64,000 nucleotides of DNA from Iodobacter arcticus (lineage in GTDB: Bacteria > Pseudomonadota > Gammaproteobacteria > Burkholderiales > Chitinibacteraceae): assembly GCF_042664895.1 (NCBI RefSeq), contig NZ_JBHTBQ010000011.1:124001-188000 (forward strand), given 5' to 3'. Made by a program: the position numbers and the translations under genes. Positions 47,901 to 56,594 of this stretch are shown in pieces (position 1 is the first letter of the stretch; each line of letters begins with the position of its first letter). Below the pieces are notes generated by a model. That model saw only the letters and a program-made list of their open reading frames with translations, was not told where the DNA came from and did not search any database.

Positions 47901-49682
47901 CAAGCCCGCTGAATCATATCGCCAAAATCCATCTGCAAGATCCTCCATTAACTTCAGATTTCTCACATTGGGAATACTAATAATGACCTGAGCAGTAGGC
48001 GACAAATAAGGCTGCAGCGCAGTCATTACAGACCAAGGGTTGTACATATGTTCAAGTACATCCGCCAATATCACGCCATCCAGCGAGCCTTTAAGTAAGC
48101 CCTCTTTCTCAAAATCAAACTCCTCAAACTTTCCAACAAGCACTCGATCCAATCTTTCCGATGCAATTTTAGCCGCTGAGCGACTCGTTTCCACTCCCCA
48201 AACTTGGCACTCTGGGTACTGTTTTTTTAACAACTCACCATTTGCACCCGCAGCGCAGCCAATATCTAGAACAATCCTAGGATTATTACTAAACATGCCA
48301 ATTAATTCTTTACGCGCACTATCATGGTAATAAGAATTAACATCCAATTCCTCAACATCAAGGTATTGTTGCCAAACATATTGCGTAGCATTAACCGGCC
48401 CGTTTTTATGTACCATTTCAAGCATGAGTCCGGCCACACGTTCAGCGGCAGTTCCTGCCCCAGAAAAATGATAGTGTGGTAGCCGTAGTTTAGTTTGATT
48501 TAAATGTACATCTCTAAATGACTTATTACTCAGCAATTCTTGAATAGCTGACGCCAATTCACCCGCTTCAACTTCAACAACACCAGATTCAACCTCAAAA
48601 GCACCACCGTACAATCCACCTGCTGAGCATAGAAGATTAATACACGGCGTTCCACAAATCATGGCCTCCACTGTGTAGTTAGAATCTACAGCAATCAATA
48701 CATCAGCAACTACAGCCCAACCCTCGCTATCTTCTAAGGTATAAATAAACAAAGACGGATCAATATTCATCGACAAACAAAGATCGTTTAGTTTTTTATT
48801 TCCATAGGCCAAGTTTGAAACTCTATCTTTAATTATTGCATTAAAAACAAAGCCCTCTTTATGCAGATCATGGCAAGCATAAATAAAAGAAGTTAGTGTT
48901 TCAGAAAATATGTTTTCATTACAAAATGCACTTAAATTTGCTGACCATGTTGTCGCAAAAACAACAATTGGAATATCACCTTTCAAATGATACTTATCAA
49001 CAAAAGCGCTAAGCAGTTCTTTTTTATTTTTGCACAGTGTTTGATAAACATCCCAAGCAGGATTTCCTGTAATACACATCCGCTCAGAAGGAATACCAAG
49101 GTCTAAATAGCCCTCCATTCCCCGCGAACAAAACACCGCCAACTTATCTGCAAGAAGCTTAGAATGAACAGTATATGGATCAGCTAATGAGATCGAATGA
49201 GCAAGATGTAATGAGGGTATTGTATGCGCTTTGGCCCACAAGGTGGCAGGACGGCCTACATTAGTTAAATCTTCATTAACCAGCAAAAGACTAACGTTAA
49301 AGTTGACTCTAGCCCATTCTAAGGAGTTAAGTAAATTAGTAACAAGTGGTAATTCACTCGCCATACATTCTTCAACAACATCAATGAGTTTAATACGACT
49401 ATATTTAACATCATCACTATTTATTACAAAATTTATATTTTTTAATTTATCTTCAAACCCAGACATCAAATCAGATAAAAAAGGCTTTACATCTTTCTCA
49501 TACAATATCTGCTGATCAAGCAAGACAATTGTGCCACCCGCTCGTTCAATCACATCAGCCATTTTTTGATCAATAAAACCACTTAGTGTCAATATTGTGC
49601 ATGGCCCTTTTTTCTTCAAAAAACACTCTAATACACTTATATTTTTACCCCATATTAGACTGATAATCGCAGGCTGAGTCAT
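44925..49682 (-). CDS. Five-domain glycosyltransferase/methyltransferase, flagellin glycosylation candidate
   Basis: This 1585-residue cytoplasmic protein has, in order: (1) ~1-425, a GT-B-like region resembling CDP-glycerol/UDP-GlcNAc-epimerase folds (ITGNPAWDVYQ at ~204; TVEAMICGTPCINL at ~337); (2) ~445-640, a class I SAM methyltransferase (VLDIGCAAGANGE at 471, DVLEHMYNPW at 541); (3) ~725-950, a divergent GT-A/GT2 domain with MDDDILNE at 830; (4) ~967-1200, a canonical GT2 (VSILIPSKDQ, LLNNDTAIVEGDW with its acidic pair); (5) ~1258-1585, a GT-B-like domain (VGWAGGISHTGDLE, RLLEYGACGFPVICTDIAPYL). No membrane segment is seen. It follows the methyltransferase gene with an ATGA overlap, last in the pse operon. 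The N-terminal part is more AT-rich than its neighbours. No Maf protein is present, so this may carry the pseudaminyl transfer or glycan extension. Confidence 0.82.
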   Translation of the reverse strand: MTQPAIISLIWGKNISVLECFLKKKGPCTILTLSGFIDQKMADVIERAGGTIVLLDQQILYEKDVKPFLSDLMSGFEDKLKNINFVINSDDVKYSRIKLIDVVEECMASELPLVTNLLNSLEWARVNFNVSLLLVNEDLTNVGRPATLWAKAHTIPSLHLAHSISLADPYTVHSKLLADKLAVFCSRGMEGYLDLGIPSERMCITGNPAWDVYQTLCKNKKELLSAFVDKYHLKGDIPIVVFATTWSANLSAFCNENIFSETLTSFIYACHDLHKEGFVFNAIIKDRVSNLAYGNKKLNDLCLSMNIDPSLFIYTLEDSEGWAVVADVLIAVDSNYTVEAMICGTPCINLLCSAGGLYGGAFEVESGVVEVEAGELASAIQELLSNKSFRDVHLNQTKLRLPHYHFSGAGTAAERVAGLMLEMVHKNGPVNATQYVWQQYLDVEELDVNSYYHDSARKELIGMFSNNPRIVLDIGCAAGANGELLKKQYPECQVWGVETSRSAAKIASERLDRVLVGKFEEFDFEKEGLLKGSLDGVILADVLEHMYNPWSVMTALQPYLSPTAQVIISIPNVRNLKLMEDLADGFWRYDSAGLLDITHIRFFTLKEFNRFLDETGYNVRVLNYTIDQRLMSVYEANKNKQIMDLELGRMKLSAVNNEELLELCSLQFYIVATAKEGAAPLLPVVQLDPYEQFLDHRYLSTSEARHFDMAMGYLGEAGISQFNYPILKILILDRYGDLDAIVRTIKSITGQLYKNISFSVVSITQNPMPTSEINWIKCQNNVYVEALAYSASLDDDYIGFLEGGDLFTVTGLLLAVQKIVENFHWDLIYMDDDILNEKMSPSNPRFKPDLNLDLLRSMPYADGFIVIRRLAMNGINWQDLEGDGAEQVDLILRVLDTSGPQSIGHVAEIVCHLQLNDARALGSELRQLAFAKAVHAHLQRWQVDAELLLGARVEGSLRIVYQHETQPLVSILIPSKDQLGMLQRCVESLLEKTTYLSYEIIIIDNQSETLQAKAYLSSLALICEEKIRVISYPHAFNFSAMNNMAVNEAKGEYLVLLNNDTAIVEGDWLQSMLHHAQRPEVGVVGAKLLYPTGLVQHAGVVLGLRGPADHPCLGTTLEDSGYMHRLQLDQNYSAVTAACLMIRKSVYEQAGGMDEVDFKVSYNDVDLCLKVGKLGYLTVWTPYAVVMHEGSVSQNAVDPDLAVAKQKRFEGEQTAMYNKWLFEIGNDPAYNKNLTLSGAGFELEQRSLLTWQPLSWRPVPSVLCHPADQMGCGRYRIFQPFAALEDELKISGVIALELYPVFELAKLAPDVIVYQRQITEGQIDFLRRSKLCSPAFKIYELDDYLPNLPLKSAHREHMPKDIVKSLRKALTFVDRFVVSTSELANAYQSMHTQIHVVNNYLPVSIWGTLSAARRVGEKPRVGWAGGISHTGDLELIASVVQALAAEVEWVFFGMCPDKLRPFVHEFHSGVPIEHYPSKLASLNLDLALAPLEHNTFNLCKSNLRLLEYGACGFPVICTDIAPYLGDLPVTRVKNKHKDWVDAIRDHLADLDAAAECGDALKAEVLKSWMLEGDNLERWREAWLPS

Positions 49683-50944
49683 GCACGCATTCCTGTAAAT
49701 TTTTTATAAAATTTCGTCAATAATTCCCCCATTAACGGATATGGCAGGGATGCCGTCATCTCCACGCCACAAACAATGGGCAAATCTTTTTCAGTACATA
49801 CTTTTTCAACAATACTCACACACTGTTCATCTAAAGTGCGGCATTGCCTCCAACTCAATAGCTCTTTTGATACTGAAGAACCAAGCAACGCTAAAAAATC
49901 ACACTCTCCAAAACGAGAAAATATTGAATCCATAAACAATAAAAAGAAACGTTTACTTCGTAAAGGTTTTAACAAGCCTAAAAATTTATTTTGATAATAC
50001 TCTTTCTCATAAGGCAGAAATAACATTAACTCTGACACAAGCCTGTTCTGAATTAGCTTATCAAGCTTAAATAGCTTAGCTCTTAGCACTTCATTCTCAC
50101 TAATCCCTTTTCGTTTTTCCAGCACTACAAATAAACGCCCAGTTGCTTTCGGCGTGAGATGCGCAATGATGTCATTCTCTATAAATTCACCTAAAGCATT
50201 TAAATCAGAATCCACAGCAAACCAAGACAACACTCTTCGCCAGCTATTTTTTCGATCTAAATATGAATACAGTAGCCAGTTGATATTACCTCCGCCTAAG
50301 AATGCACCATAGGGCACCAAAGCCTTCACAACAAAGCCCTGCTCATTTGCGAAATCAATAATTTCATCGGCACTCAATCTCGCCATATAGCTCCCAAAAT
50401 CATTGGGATCATTACTCTTATTTAACGCATCAGGCCATTGTTCAGTACGATCTCCATACGCTGACATAACATGATCTTTAGAGTGGATATCAAAAATAAT
50501 TCTGCCATTTGGCCGAATCACTCTACCCCACTCCAATAATGCCTCCCGCCAATTTGGAAAATGCACTAAAACATTTAAAGAAACCGCACAATCAAAAGCC
50601 GCATCTTTAAATGAAAGCTTCTGAATATCTGCTTTTTTTAGTGTAATTGGCATCCCATCTGCCAACCTCCTTGTTTCATCCAACATAGCTTGTGAGCTAT
50701 CAACGCCTGTTACAGCATAACCATCACGCACCAGAGGCAATGCAGCTCGCCCGGTTCCTGTTCCAATATCAATAACATCATGCCCAGTGACATATGAGCG
50801 AATAATTCCTATTTCTACGGTATTTTTCAGATGATTTGTACTTGAATTTTCCACCATACGGCCTGAATACCAAGCAACCATATCTGGGTTTTGCCATGCA
50901 TTTGTTTTCCACTGAATCAATTCAGCATTATTAACATCACTCAC
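49679..50944 (-). CDS. Class I SAM-dependent methyltransferase with extra C-terminal region
   Basis: This 421-residue protein has an N-terminal methyltransferase domain (~50-180): motif I is DVIDIGTGTGR, followed by VTGVDSS and ALLEWGRVIRPNGRIIFDIH. The C-terminal ~140 residues (KLFKLDKLIQNRLVSELMLFLPY onward) match nothing I recognise. I take the GTG at 50944 as start because GGAG lies eight bases upstream; the frame goes three codons further. It lies between pseI and the giant glycosyltransferase, overlapping the latter's start by four bases. Methylation of the glycan or of a side chain is the natural inference. Confidence 0.8.
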   Translation of the reverse strand: MSDVNNAELIQWKTNAWQNPDMVAWYSGRMVENSSTNHLKNTVEIGIIRSYVTGHDVIDIGTGTGRAALPLVRDGYAVTGVDSSQAMLDETRRLADGMPITLKKADIQKLSFKDAAFDCAVSLNVLVHFPNWREALLEWGRVIRPNGRIIFDIHSKDHVMSAYGDRTEQWPDALNKSNDPNDFGSYMARLSADEIIDFANEQGFVVKALVPYGAFLGGGNINWLLYSYLDRKNSWRRVLSWFAVDSDLNALGEFIENDIIAHLTPKATGRLFVVLEKRKGISENEVLRAKLFKLDKLIQNRLVSELMLFLPYEKEYYQNKFLGLLKPLRSKRFFLLFMDSIFSRFGECDFLALLGSSVSKELLSWRQCRTLDEQCVSIVEKVCTEKDLPIVCGVEMTASLPYPLMGELLTKFYKKFTGMRA

Positions 50945-50958
50945 AATGCACACTCCAT

Positions 50959-52011
50959 TTATTTAAAATGATCCCAAGATAAGGCAGTCCCTTTTTTAAG
51001 GGGGCGTGTTACACGTAACCCCAGCACCTTATCCATAAAACATGGAGCAAGCCCTAACCCTGGCCGGATAGCTCTTACATTCAATGCGGACACAACTTCA
51101 CCCTCTTCAATATCTGTAACAACATATAATGAGCGCCTAAAAGTGAGGCTGTTTTTTTCGGAATGGCTCACACCATAACGGACTACCCCCAGTGCCTGCC
51201 ACGCCGTCTTTGTTTCCCTAACCAGAGAGGCCATTTCATCAGGTTCCAATGAAAATGCCGCGTCCACGCCTCCTTCCGCCCGATTTAAAGTGAAGTGTTT
51301 TTCGATCACCGTTGCCCCAAGCGCAACCGCAGCGACGGCAGCCCCCACGCCCATCGTGTGATCAGACAAACCCACTTCACAGACAAACAACTCCCGCATA
51401 TGGGGAATGGTGCGGACATGGCTGTTTTCTGGGCTAGCCGGATAGGTACTGGTGCATTTAAGTAAAATTAAATCTTTGCAGCCCGCATCCCGCGCCGCTT
51501 TTACTGCTTCATCCAGCTCGGCCACACTGGCCATGCCTGTTGAGATAATCATCGGCTTGCCGGTCGCGGCCACTTTACGAATCAAAGGCAAATCGGTATT
51601 TTCAAAGCTGGCAATCTTGTACGCAGGCACATTGAGACTTTCTAAGAAATCAACGGCAGTTTCATCAAAAGGAGTGGAGAATGCCAGCATTCCTAATTCA
51701 TGTGCACGATCAAAAATAGGCTTATGCCATTCCCATGGCGTATAGGCTTCTTGATAAAGTTTATAGAGTGAGGTACCTGTCCACAAACTAGCTGGGTCTG
51801 AAATATGAAACTCACCCTCATCAATATCTAAAGTCATCGTGTCTGCAGTATACGTCTGCAATTTAAGCGCATGTGCGCCCGCCTTGGCGGCAGCTTCTAC
51901 AATTGCTAAAGCACGATCCAGTGATTGATTATGATTGCCACTCATTTCGGCAATGATAAAAGGGGGAGCAGCGGGGCCGATTTGACGATTACCAATAAAA
52001 AAACCACTCAC
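50959..52011 (-). CDS. pseI: Pseudaminic acid synthase (PseI)
   Basis: PseI condenses 6-deoxy-AltdiNAc with phosphoenolpyruvate to give pseudaminic acid. It belongs to the NeuB family. This 350-residue protein has the N-terminal TIM barrel (IAEMSGNHNQSLDRA, KLQTYTADTMT, ISTGMAS) and a C-terminal SAF/antifreeze-like domain (~290-350, LGLRVTRPLKKGTAL). The 'EMSGNHNQSLDRA' form is that of PseI, distinguishing it from NeuB and LegI. It lies 42 bases after the pseG-pseH fusion. Confidence 0.94.
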   Translation of the reverse strand: MSGFFIGNRQIGPAAPPFIIAEMSGNHNQSLDRALAIVEAAAKAGAHALKLQTYTADTMTLDIDEGEFHISDPASLWTGTSLYKLYQEAYTPWEWHKPIFDRAHELGMLAFSTPFDETAVDFLESLNVPAYKIASFENTDLPLIRKVAATGKPMIISTGMASVAELDEAVKAARDAGCKDLILLKCTSTYPASPENSHVRTIPHMRELFVCEVGLSDHTMGVGAAVAAVALGATVIEKHFTLNRAEGGVDAAFSLEPDEMASLVRETKTAWQALGVVRYGVSHSEKNSLTFRRSLYVVTDIEEGEVVSALNVRAIRPGLGLAPCFMDKVLGLRVTRPLKKGTALSWDHFK

Positions 52012-52053
52012 GATAGCATTCCTTTTCGCTTCTTATTTGAAGTCATGTTCAAA

Positions 52054-53508
52054 CTACTGGATATAATGAAGGTAATAGTCTTGCTCCGGCTGATACCCTG
52101 CCGCCACAAACATTCTGATTGATACACTATTCTCGTCTTTAATAAACGCTCTAATGCATATGGTATCTGGCCAATTTTTAATCAAATAATTTTCAGCTGC
52201 GCGTAATAAAGCACTGCCCCAACCCATTTGATAACGCCCTTGCAATAAATAAATAGAAATTTCAACTTGTTGGTCCATAAATCGATCGAAACGCGCAATA
52301 CCCACCGGACCATCAATCGCTTCACCAATCAACAACAGGGTATCGGAGCTGCTCAACTTATTCTTCAACCAAGCACAATGCGCCTCCCAGCTCAGCACAT
52401 CTGATTCCAAAGACCAAATTCTGACTTCAGGCGCATTACGGGCCGTAAATAATAAGGAGGCGTCATCAAAGACAACATTGCGCATCTGCAAAGTAGATTG
52501 AAGCAAAGCAGCGGCAACTCTCCCTACCCCCTTGGCATCGACAAGAGCAAATGATTTTTCAGCCCAGCTTAAGCGCTGCGATAAATCACTTAGCGCGGCC
52601 ACCTGCTGCCGGATATCAGCAGCAGTTACAGAGGCCGAATCACCAAGATAACAATGCATGCCTTTAGCGTGCATCACTTGCGCAATCGACACCTGATTTT
52701 CCGCAACCGCAATACAAATAGAAGGCAAACCTAATGCAGCCCGCTCCCAAGTGGAACTTCCTCCTGCGCCAATAAATAAATCGGCTTGGCGCATGAGCTG
52801 CGAAAAATCATCCACATAATGATAAAAATGCCAATTAGGCTGACTTAAAATAAGTTGCTGTAATTCATGCCAAGCAAGATTACTCCTGCCCGCCACAAAA
52901 TCCACATGAATACCCTGCATTTCTTGCAAGGCATCCATCACTTTAAACATTTCTCGACCTGGATCTGCCCCACCAAAATTAACCAAGATGCGTTCAATTT
53001 GTGGCTTTATGGTGATGGGCTCACCAATAAACTCAGACCGCAATAAAGCATACTTTGGCCCTAATAATAACTGGCAATGTTTAGGTACCCATTGCTCGTA
53101 TGCTTCCCTTTCCGCACTCAGATTCTGGTCGAGTAATAAATTTGCATCGTGTGGCCGATTGCAAAGATCATCGATCACGGCTATGTATTTAGTAAAGGGG
53201 CGCATTGCGCATTCCCAGTCTTTATCTATTCCATAGTGATCGACAATGATCCAATCAAAATCTGGGGTGATTTTTACTTGCAAAGAATACGCATCAGCCT
53301 GCCAATTTAGGGGCAAGGAAGGCGCGGCAAGGGGAATGACCTCAAAAGCTTGAGCACCGATATATGCAATTAAATGCCCGGAAAACTCACTGCATGCAAA
53401 AACGATTTCAGCGCCACGAGCACGTAACTCATTTGCCAGAGTAAGACAGCGCATTACATGCCCTACACCAATTAAAGAAGAGGCATCGGCACGTATTAAC
53501 ACTTTCAT
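52054..53508 (-). CDS. pseG: PseG-PseH fusion: UDP-sugar hydrolase plus N-acetyltransferase
   Basis: Residues ~1-335 are PseG, the hydrolase releasing UDP from UDP-2,4-diacetamido-2,4,6-trideoxy-L-altrose. GVGHVMRCLTLA (~14), DHYGID, NFGGADPG and IGAGGSSTWERAALGLPSI are seen. Residues ~345-484 are a GNAT acetyltransferase: ISIYLLQGRYQMGWGSALL and IKDENSVSIRMFVAAGYQ mark the CoA-binding part. PseH, which N-acetylates the 4-amino sugar just before the PseG step, is such a GNAT. No separate pseH is present, so one chain should do both consecutive steps. The start shares a base with the pseF stop (TAATG). Confidence 0.9.
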   Translation of the reverse strand: MKVLIRADASSLIGVGHVMRCLTLANELRARGAEIVFACSEFSGHLIAYIGAQAFEVIPLAAPSLPLNWQADAYSLQVKITPDFDWIIVDHYGIDKDWECAMRPFTKYIAVIDDLCNRPHDANLLLDQNLSAEREAYEQWVPKHCQLLLGPKYALLRSEFIGEPITIKPQIERILVNFGGADPGREMFKVMDALQEMQGIHVDFVAGRSNLAWHELQQLILSQPNWHFYHYVDDFSQLMRQADLFIGAGGSSTWERAALGLPSICIAVAENQVSIAQVMHAKGMHCYLGDSASVTAADIRQQVAALSDLSQRLSWAEKSFALVDAKGVGRVAAALLQSTLQMRNVVFDDASLLFTARNAPEVRIWSLESDVLSWEAHCAWLKNKLSSSDTLLLIGEAIDGPVGIARFDRFMDQQVEISIYLLQGRYQMGWGSALLRAAENYLIKNWPDTICIRAFIKDENSVSIRMFVAAGYQPEQDYYLHYIQ

Positions 53509-54218
53509 TATACGATGACCTCATGAGCCAATACCGCTGCAAACATATGCTCTGCCATTAGCCAGTCTTCTGGTGTATCAATATCTTGAACCAAATATCG
53601 AGGAAGTCGCACGGGAAGCGAGCACGGCGAAAAAATAGTATCTCCCCGCAGCCAGGCATCACAACGCCCCCAATAAAATTGCCCTGCATCATGCAAAGCT
53701 TCGGGTAAGTCTTGCGAGCGCGTATTGCGATACTCTGGGTAGAGTGCCCCCACTCGGCCAGATGCATCCAGGCAAATCGCCCTTTGTACCGGAAAAGCAA
53801 AGGTAGTCACAGAAAACGCATAAGAGGCACTAGGGCAATTTATTAAAAACTGCACGCCCTGACTCAGAAAGCTAGCTCGCAAGAAAGGGGCCGTCGCATA
53901 GATGCAGCATACAAAATCAAAAAAATGCCCTTGATCTTGCAAGGTTTGGATAGCGTGCTGGATGACATCAATCGTGCTCGTATGATCGCCACTCAAATGA
54001 GCCGGACGCATAAAAGGGACCTCTGCGCCCAATTTTTCAGCCAATAATGCAATTTCAGCATCGTCGGTACTTACAATAATCCGATCAAATTCACCTGATG
54101 CTTTTGCTGCTGCAATGGAATAAGCCAACAAAGGCTGCCCATGAAATAATTTAATATTTTTACGTGGAATACGCTTACTACCGCCACGCGCAGGGATAAT
54201 CGCAAGCTTCATTGACAA
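53508..54218 (-). CDS. pseF: Pseudaminic acid cytidylyltransferase (PseF)
   Basis: PseF activates pseudaminic acid with CTP to CMP-pseudaminic acid. This 236-residue protein has the N-acylneuraminate cytidylyltransferase motif AIIPARGGSKRIPRKNIK (~5-22), then SIAAAKASGEFDRIIVSTDD and later YPEYRNTRSQDLPEA. PseF rather than NeuA is indicated by the cluster context. Its 5' end overlaps the 3' end of pseC by ten bases. Confidence 0.93.
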   Translation of the reverse strand: MSMKLAIIPARGGSKRIPRKNIKLFHGQPLLAYSIAAAKASGEFDRIIVSTDDAEIALLAEKLGAEVPFMRPAHLSGDHTSTIDVIQHAIQTLQDQGHFFDFVCCIYATAPFLRASFLSQGVQFLINCPSASYAFSVTTFAFPVQRAICLDASGRVGALYPEYRNTRSQDLPEALHDAGQFYWGRCDAWLRGDTIFSPCSLPVRLPRYLVQDIDTPEDWLMAEHMFAAVLAHEVIV

Positions 54219-55348
54219 GCCTTTGTCAGAATGCTCACCACAAAATCTTGCTGCGCCTCACTTAAGTTTGCGTATAAGGGCAAAGTAATTGCACCGGCGT
54301 AATAAGCTTCCGCATTTGGAAAATCACCCAATTTAAAGCCAAATTCACGATAATAAGGCTGCAAATGTACCGGAATATAATGCACATTAACGCCAATATC
54401 TGCCGCACGTAAGGCAGAGAAAATAGCGGCTCTTTGTGCGGCATCTACCTCAATGACATATAAATGCCAAGCTGAGTGCTCACTTTTTACTGGCAGCTGT
54501 ATGGGTAAACCCGCTAAAAGCTGATGATAACGATGCGCCAAATCACGGCGGCGCTGAATAAACGCCGCTAGCTCATTGAGTTGACTTCTACCCAGTGCCG
54601 CCTGCAAATCACTCAAACGATAATTAAATCCGAGTTCCAGCTGTTGGTAATACCAAGGACCATCACATTGATCCATCGCCCCTGAATCTCGCGTAATGCC
54701 ATGGCTACGTAAGCGATTAAGCCTTGCAAACAAAGCATCATCCTGACAAAGCAAAGCGCCACCTTCAGCGGTCGTAATAATTTTGACGGGATGGAAACTA
54801 AACACAGTCAGCTCAGCGTATTGCCCCCCCCCCACAGTGCTCCCATTTTTATACCGAGCTCCGATCGCATGGGAAGCATCCTCAATCACCTTGATCCCAT
54901 ACTGCTTGGCAAGTGCCGATATTGCGGCCATATCACAAGGTTCACCCGAAAAATGAACGGGAATCAGCACCTTAGGCAGCGCGTTCTTCAGTGCAGCAAG
55001 CCGCAGTTTCTCTGCCAGTGCCTGTGCACACATATTGCGTGTTCGCGGGTCAATATCTACAAAATCGACCTCTGCCCCGCAATATCTGGCGCAATTTGCA
55101 CTGGCAACAAATGTATTGGGGCTAGTCCAAACTCGGTCTCCTTGCCCCACTTCTAGAGCCAAGCAAGCCAAATGCAAAGCGGCTGTTGCACTACTTACGC
55201 CCAATGCATGCTTACTCTGGCAAAGATCAGCAAGAGCCCGCTCAAAAAGAGGCCCTGCAGGCCCTTGCGTTAACCAATCTGATTGCAGCACCTCAGTAAC
55301 GGCAGCAATGTCTGCGGCACTGATCAATTGATGCCCATAAGGAATCAT
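54209..55348 (-). CDS. pseC: UDP-4-amino-4,6-dideoxy-N-acetyl-L-altrosamine transaminase (PseC)
   Basis: PseC is a PLP-dependent aminotransferase that converts the PseB 4-keto product to the 4-amino sugar. This 379-residue protein has the DegT/DnrJ/EryC1 fold, with the PLP lysine at Lys189 in FHPVKIITTAEGG and the phosphate/ring segment EDASHAIGA. The N-terminal IPYGHQLIS is the PseC form. It overlaps pseB by four bases (ATGA) and pseF by ten, so translation is probably coupled. Confidence 0.95.
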   Translation of the reverse strand: MIPYGHQLISAADIAAVTEVLQSDWLTQGPAGPLFERALADLCQSKHALGVSSATAALHLACLALEVGQGDRVWTSPNTFVASANCARYCGAEVDFVDIDPRTRNMCAQALAEKLRLAALKNALPKVLIPVHFSGEPCDMAAISALAKQYGIKVIEDASHAIGARYKNGSTVGGGQYAELTVFSFHPVKIITTAEGGALLCQDDALFARLNRLRSHGITRDSGAMDQCDGPWYYQQLELGFNYRLSDLQAALGRSQLNELAAFIQRRRDLAHRYHQLLAGLPIQLPVKSEHSAWHLYVIEVDAAQRAAIFSALRAADIGVNVHYIPVHLQPYYREFGFKLGDFPNAEAYYAGAITLPLYANLSEAQQDFVVSILTKACQ

Positions 55349-56340
55349 AGCGTTGCCTGATCCATTGATTGCAACTCAGGCACGCTTAAAAAATGCTCAT
55401 TCTGATCTGAGACATATTTAAACCCCTGCTCTACCAATACACCCTGCTCTGATAAACCATTCATTGAAAAATCACGAGCAGCAACAAATTGAATACTTGG
55501 TGTAATCACATAATGATCATGAAACTCTAGGGTATGCAGACTATCATCCCTAGAAATCATCATTTCATGCAATTTTTCACCGGGCCGAATACCAATTATT
55601 TTCTGAGATAAATCAGGCGCCATGGCCAGCGCCAAATCGGTAATACGCACCGACGGAATTTTAGGCACAAATAATTCACCACCATACATTCTGGCAAAGC
55701 CCTGCATCACAAATTCCACCCCATGTTGCAAGGTAATCCAAAAACGCGTCATACGTGGGTCAGTAATAGGCAAATGATCTGCATTGTTATGAATGAGCTG
55801 CTTGAAAAAGGGGACCACAGACCCTCTCGAACCCACCACATTGCCATAACGAACCACAGCAAAACGAGTTGGATGATCACCCACCATATTATTTGCAGCC
55901 ACAAATAATTTATCTGAAAGTAGCTTTGTTGCACCATATAAATTAATAGGACTAGATGCTTTATCCGTTGAAAGTGCAATAACCTTTTCAATACCATTTT
56001 CAATAGCAGCATTAATCACATTTTCTGCGCCATTTACATTTGTTCTGATACATTCAGTAGGGTTATATTCTGCAGCAGGCACTTGCTTTAACGCTGCAGC
56101 ATGCACAACAAAATGAATCCCTCTCATCGCCTGCTTTAAACGAGCAGCATCGCGCACATCCCCTAAAAAATAGCGCATGCACGGAGCATTAAATTCCTGC
56201 TGCATTTCAAACTGCTTCAACTCATCCCTTGAAAAAACCACCACTCGGCTAGGTTGATACTTGGCTAGCAGCGTACGAATAAACTGCTTACCAAATGAGC
56301 CTGTTCCACCAGTAATTAGAATTGATTTATGATTAAACAC
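55345..56340 (-). CDS. pseB: UDP-GlcNAc 4,6-dehydratase, inverting (PseB)
   Basis: PseB makes the first committed intermediate of pseudaminic acid from UDP-GlcNAc. This 331-residue extended SDR protein has the Rossmann motif TGGTGSFGK, then ALSTDKASSPINLYGATK, the active-site region, and the C-terminal PGEKLHE. I take the GTG at 56340 (MFNHKSIL) as start, because GGAG lies six bases upstream; the frame goes four codons further to another GTG. It is first in the pse operon. Confidence 0.95.
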   Translation of the reverse strand: MFNHKSILITGGTGSFGKQFIRTLLAKYQPSRVVVFSRDELKQFEMQQEFNAPCMRYFLGDVRDAARLKQAMRGIHFVVHAAALKQVPAAEYNPTECIRTNVNGAENVINAAIENGIEKVIALSTDKASSPINLYGATKLLSDKLFVAANNMVGDHPTRFAVVRYGNVVGSRGSVVPFFKQLIHNNADHLPITDPRMTRFWITLQHGVEFVMQGFARMYGGELFVPKIPSVRITDLALAMAPDLSQKIIGIRPGEKLHEMMISRDDSLHTLEFHDHYVITPSIQFVAARDFSMNGLSEQGVLVEQGFKYVSDQNEHFLSVPELQSMDQATL

Positions 56341-56537
56341 ACCCGTCTCCACCCAAAATTATCGCGACAAAACAAAAACAGAATGAATAAAAATTGAATA
56401 TAAAGTCACACTAGAAAGACAATCACCTTGATTATATAAATTTAAAAAATTTCTATAATCCAATCAGCAATATCAGTAGACTCTTTCAATAAATTCAGAA
56501 AAAATCAAAATTAATTAATGCTAATTCATCATAGCGC

Positions 56538-56573
56538 AAAAAAAAAGGCGACACCAGTGGTGCCGCCTTTTTT
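56538..56573. terminator. Bidirectional-looking terminator after galU
   Basis: An A run, the stem GGCGaCACC / GGTGcCGCC with an AGT loop, and a T run make this effective on both strands. It is 22 bases beyond the galU stop and 165 bases upstream of the pseB promoter side, so it isolates galU from the pse operon. Confidence 0.9.
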
Positions 56574-56594
56574 GCAAGCCTATTGAAATAGCAC

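Noticed and set aside
44925..49682. Frame-shifted or artificially joined genes as source of the giant protein
   Set aside because: The frame is continuous, each domain is followed by a plausible linker, and the 5' and 3' ends fit the operon spacing.
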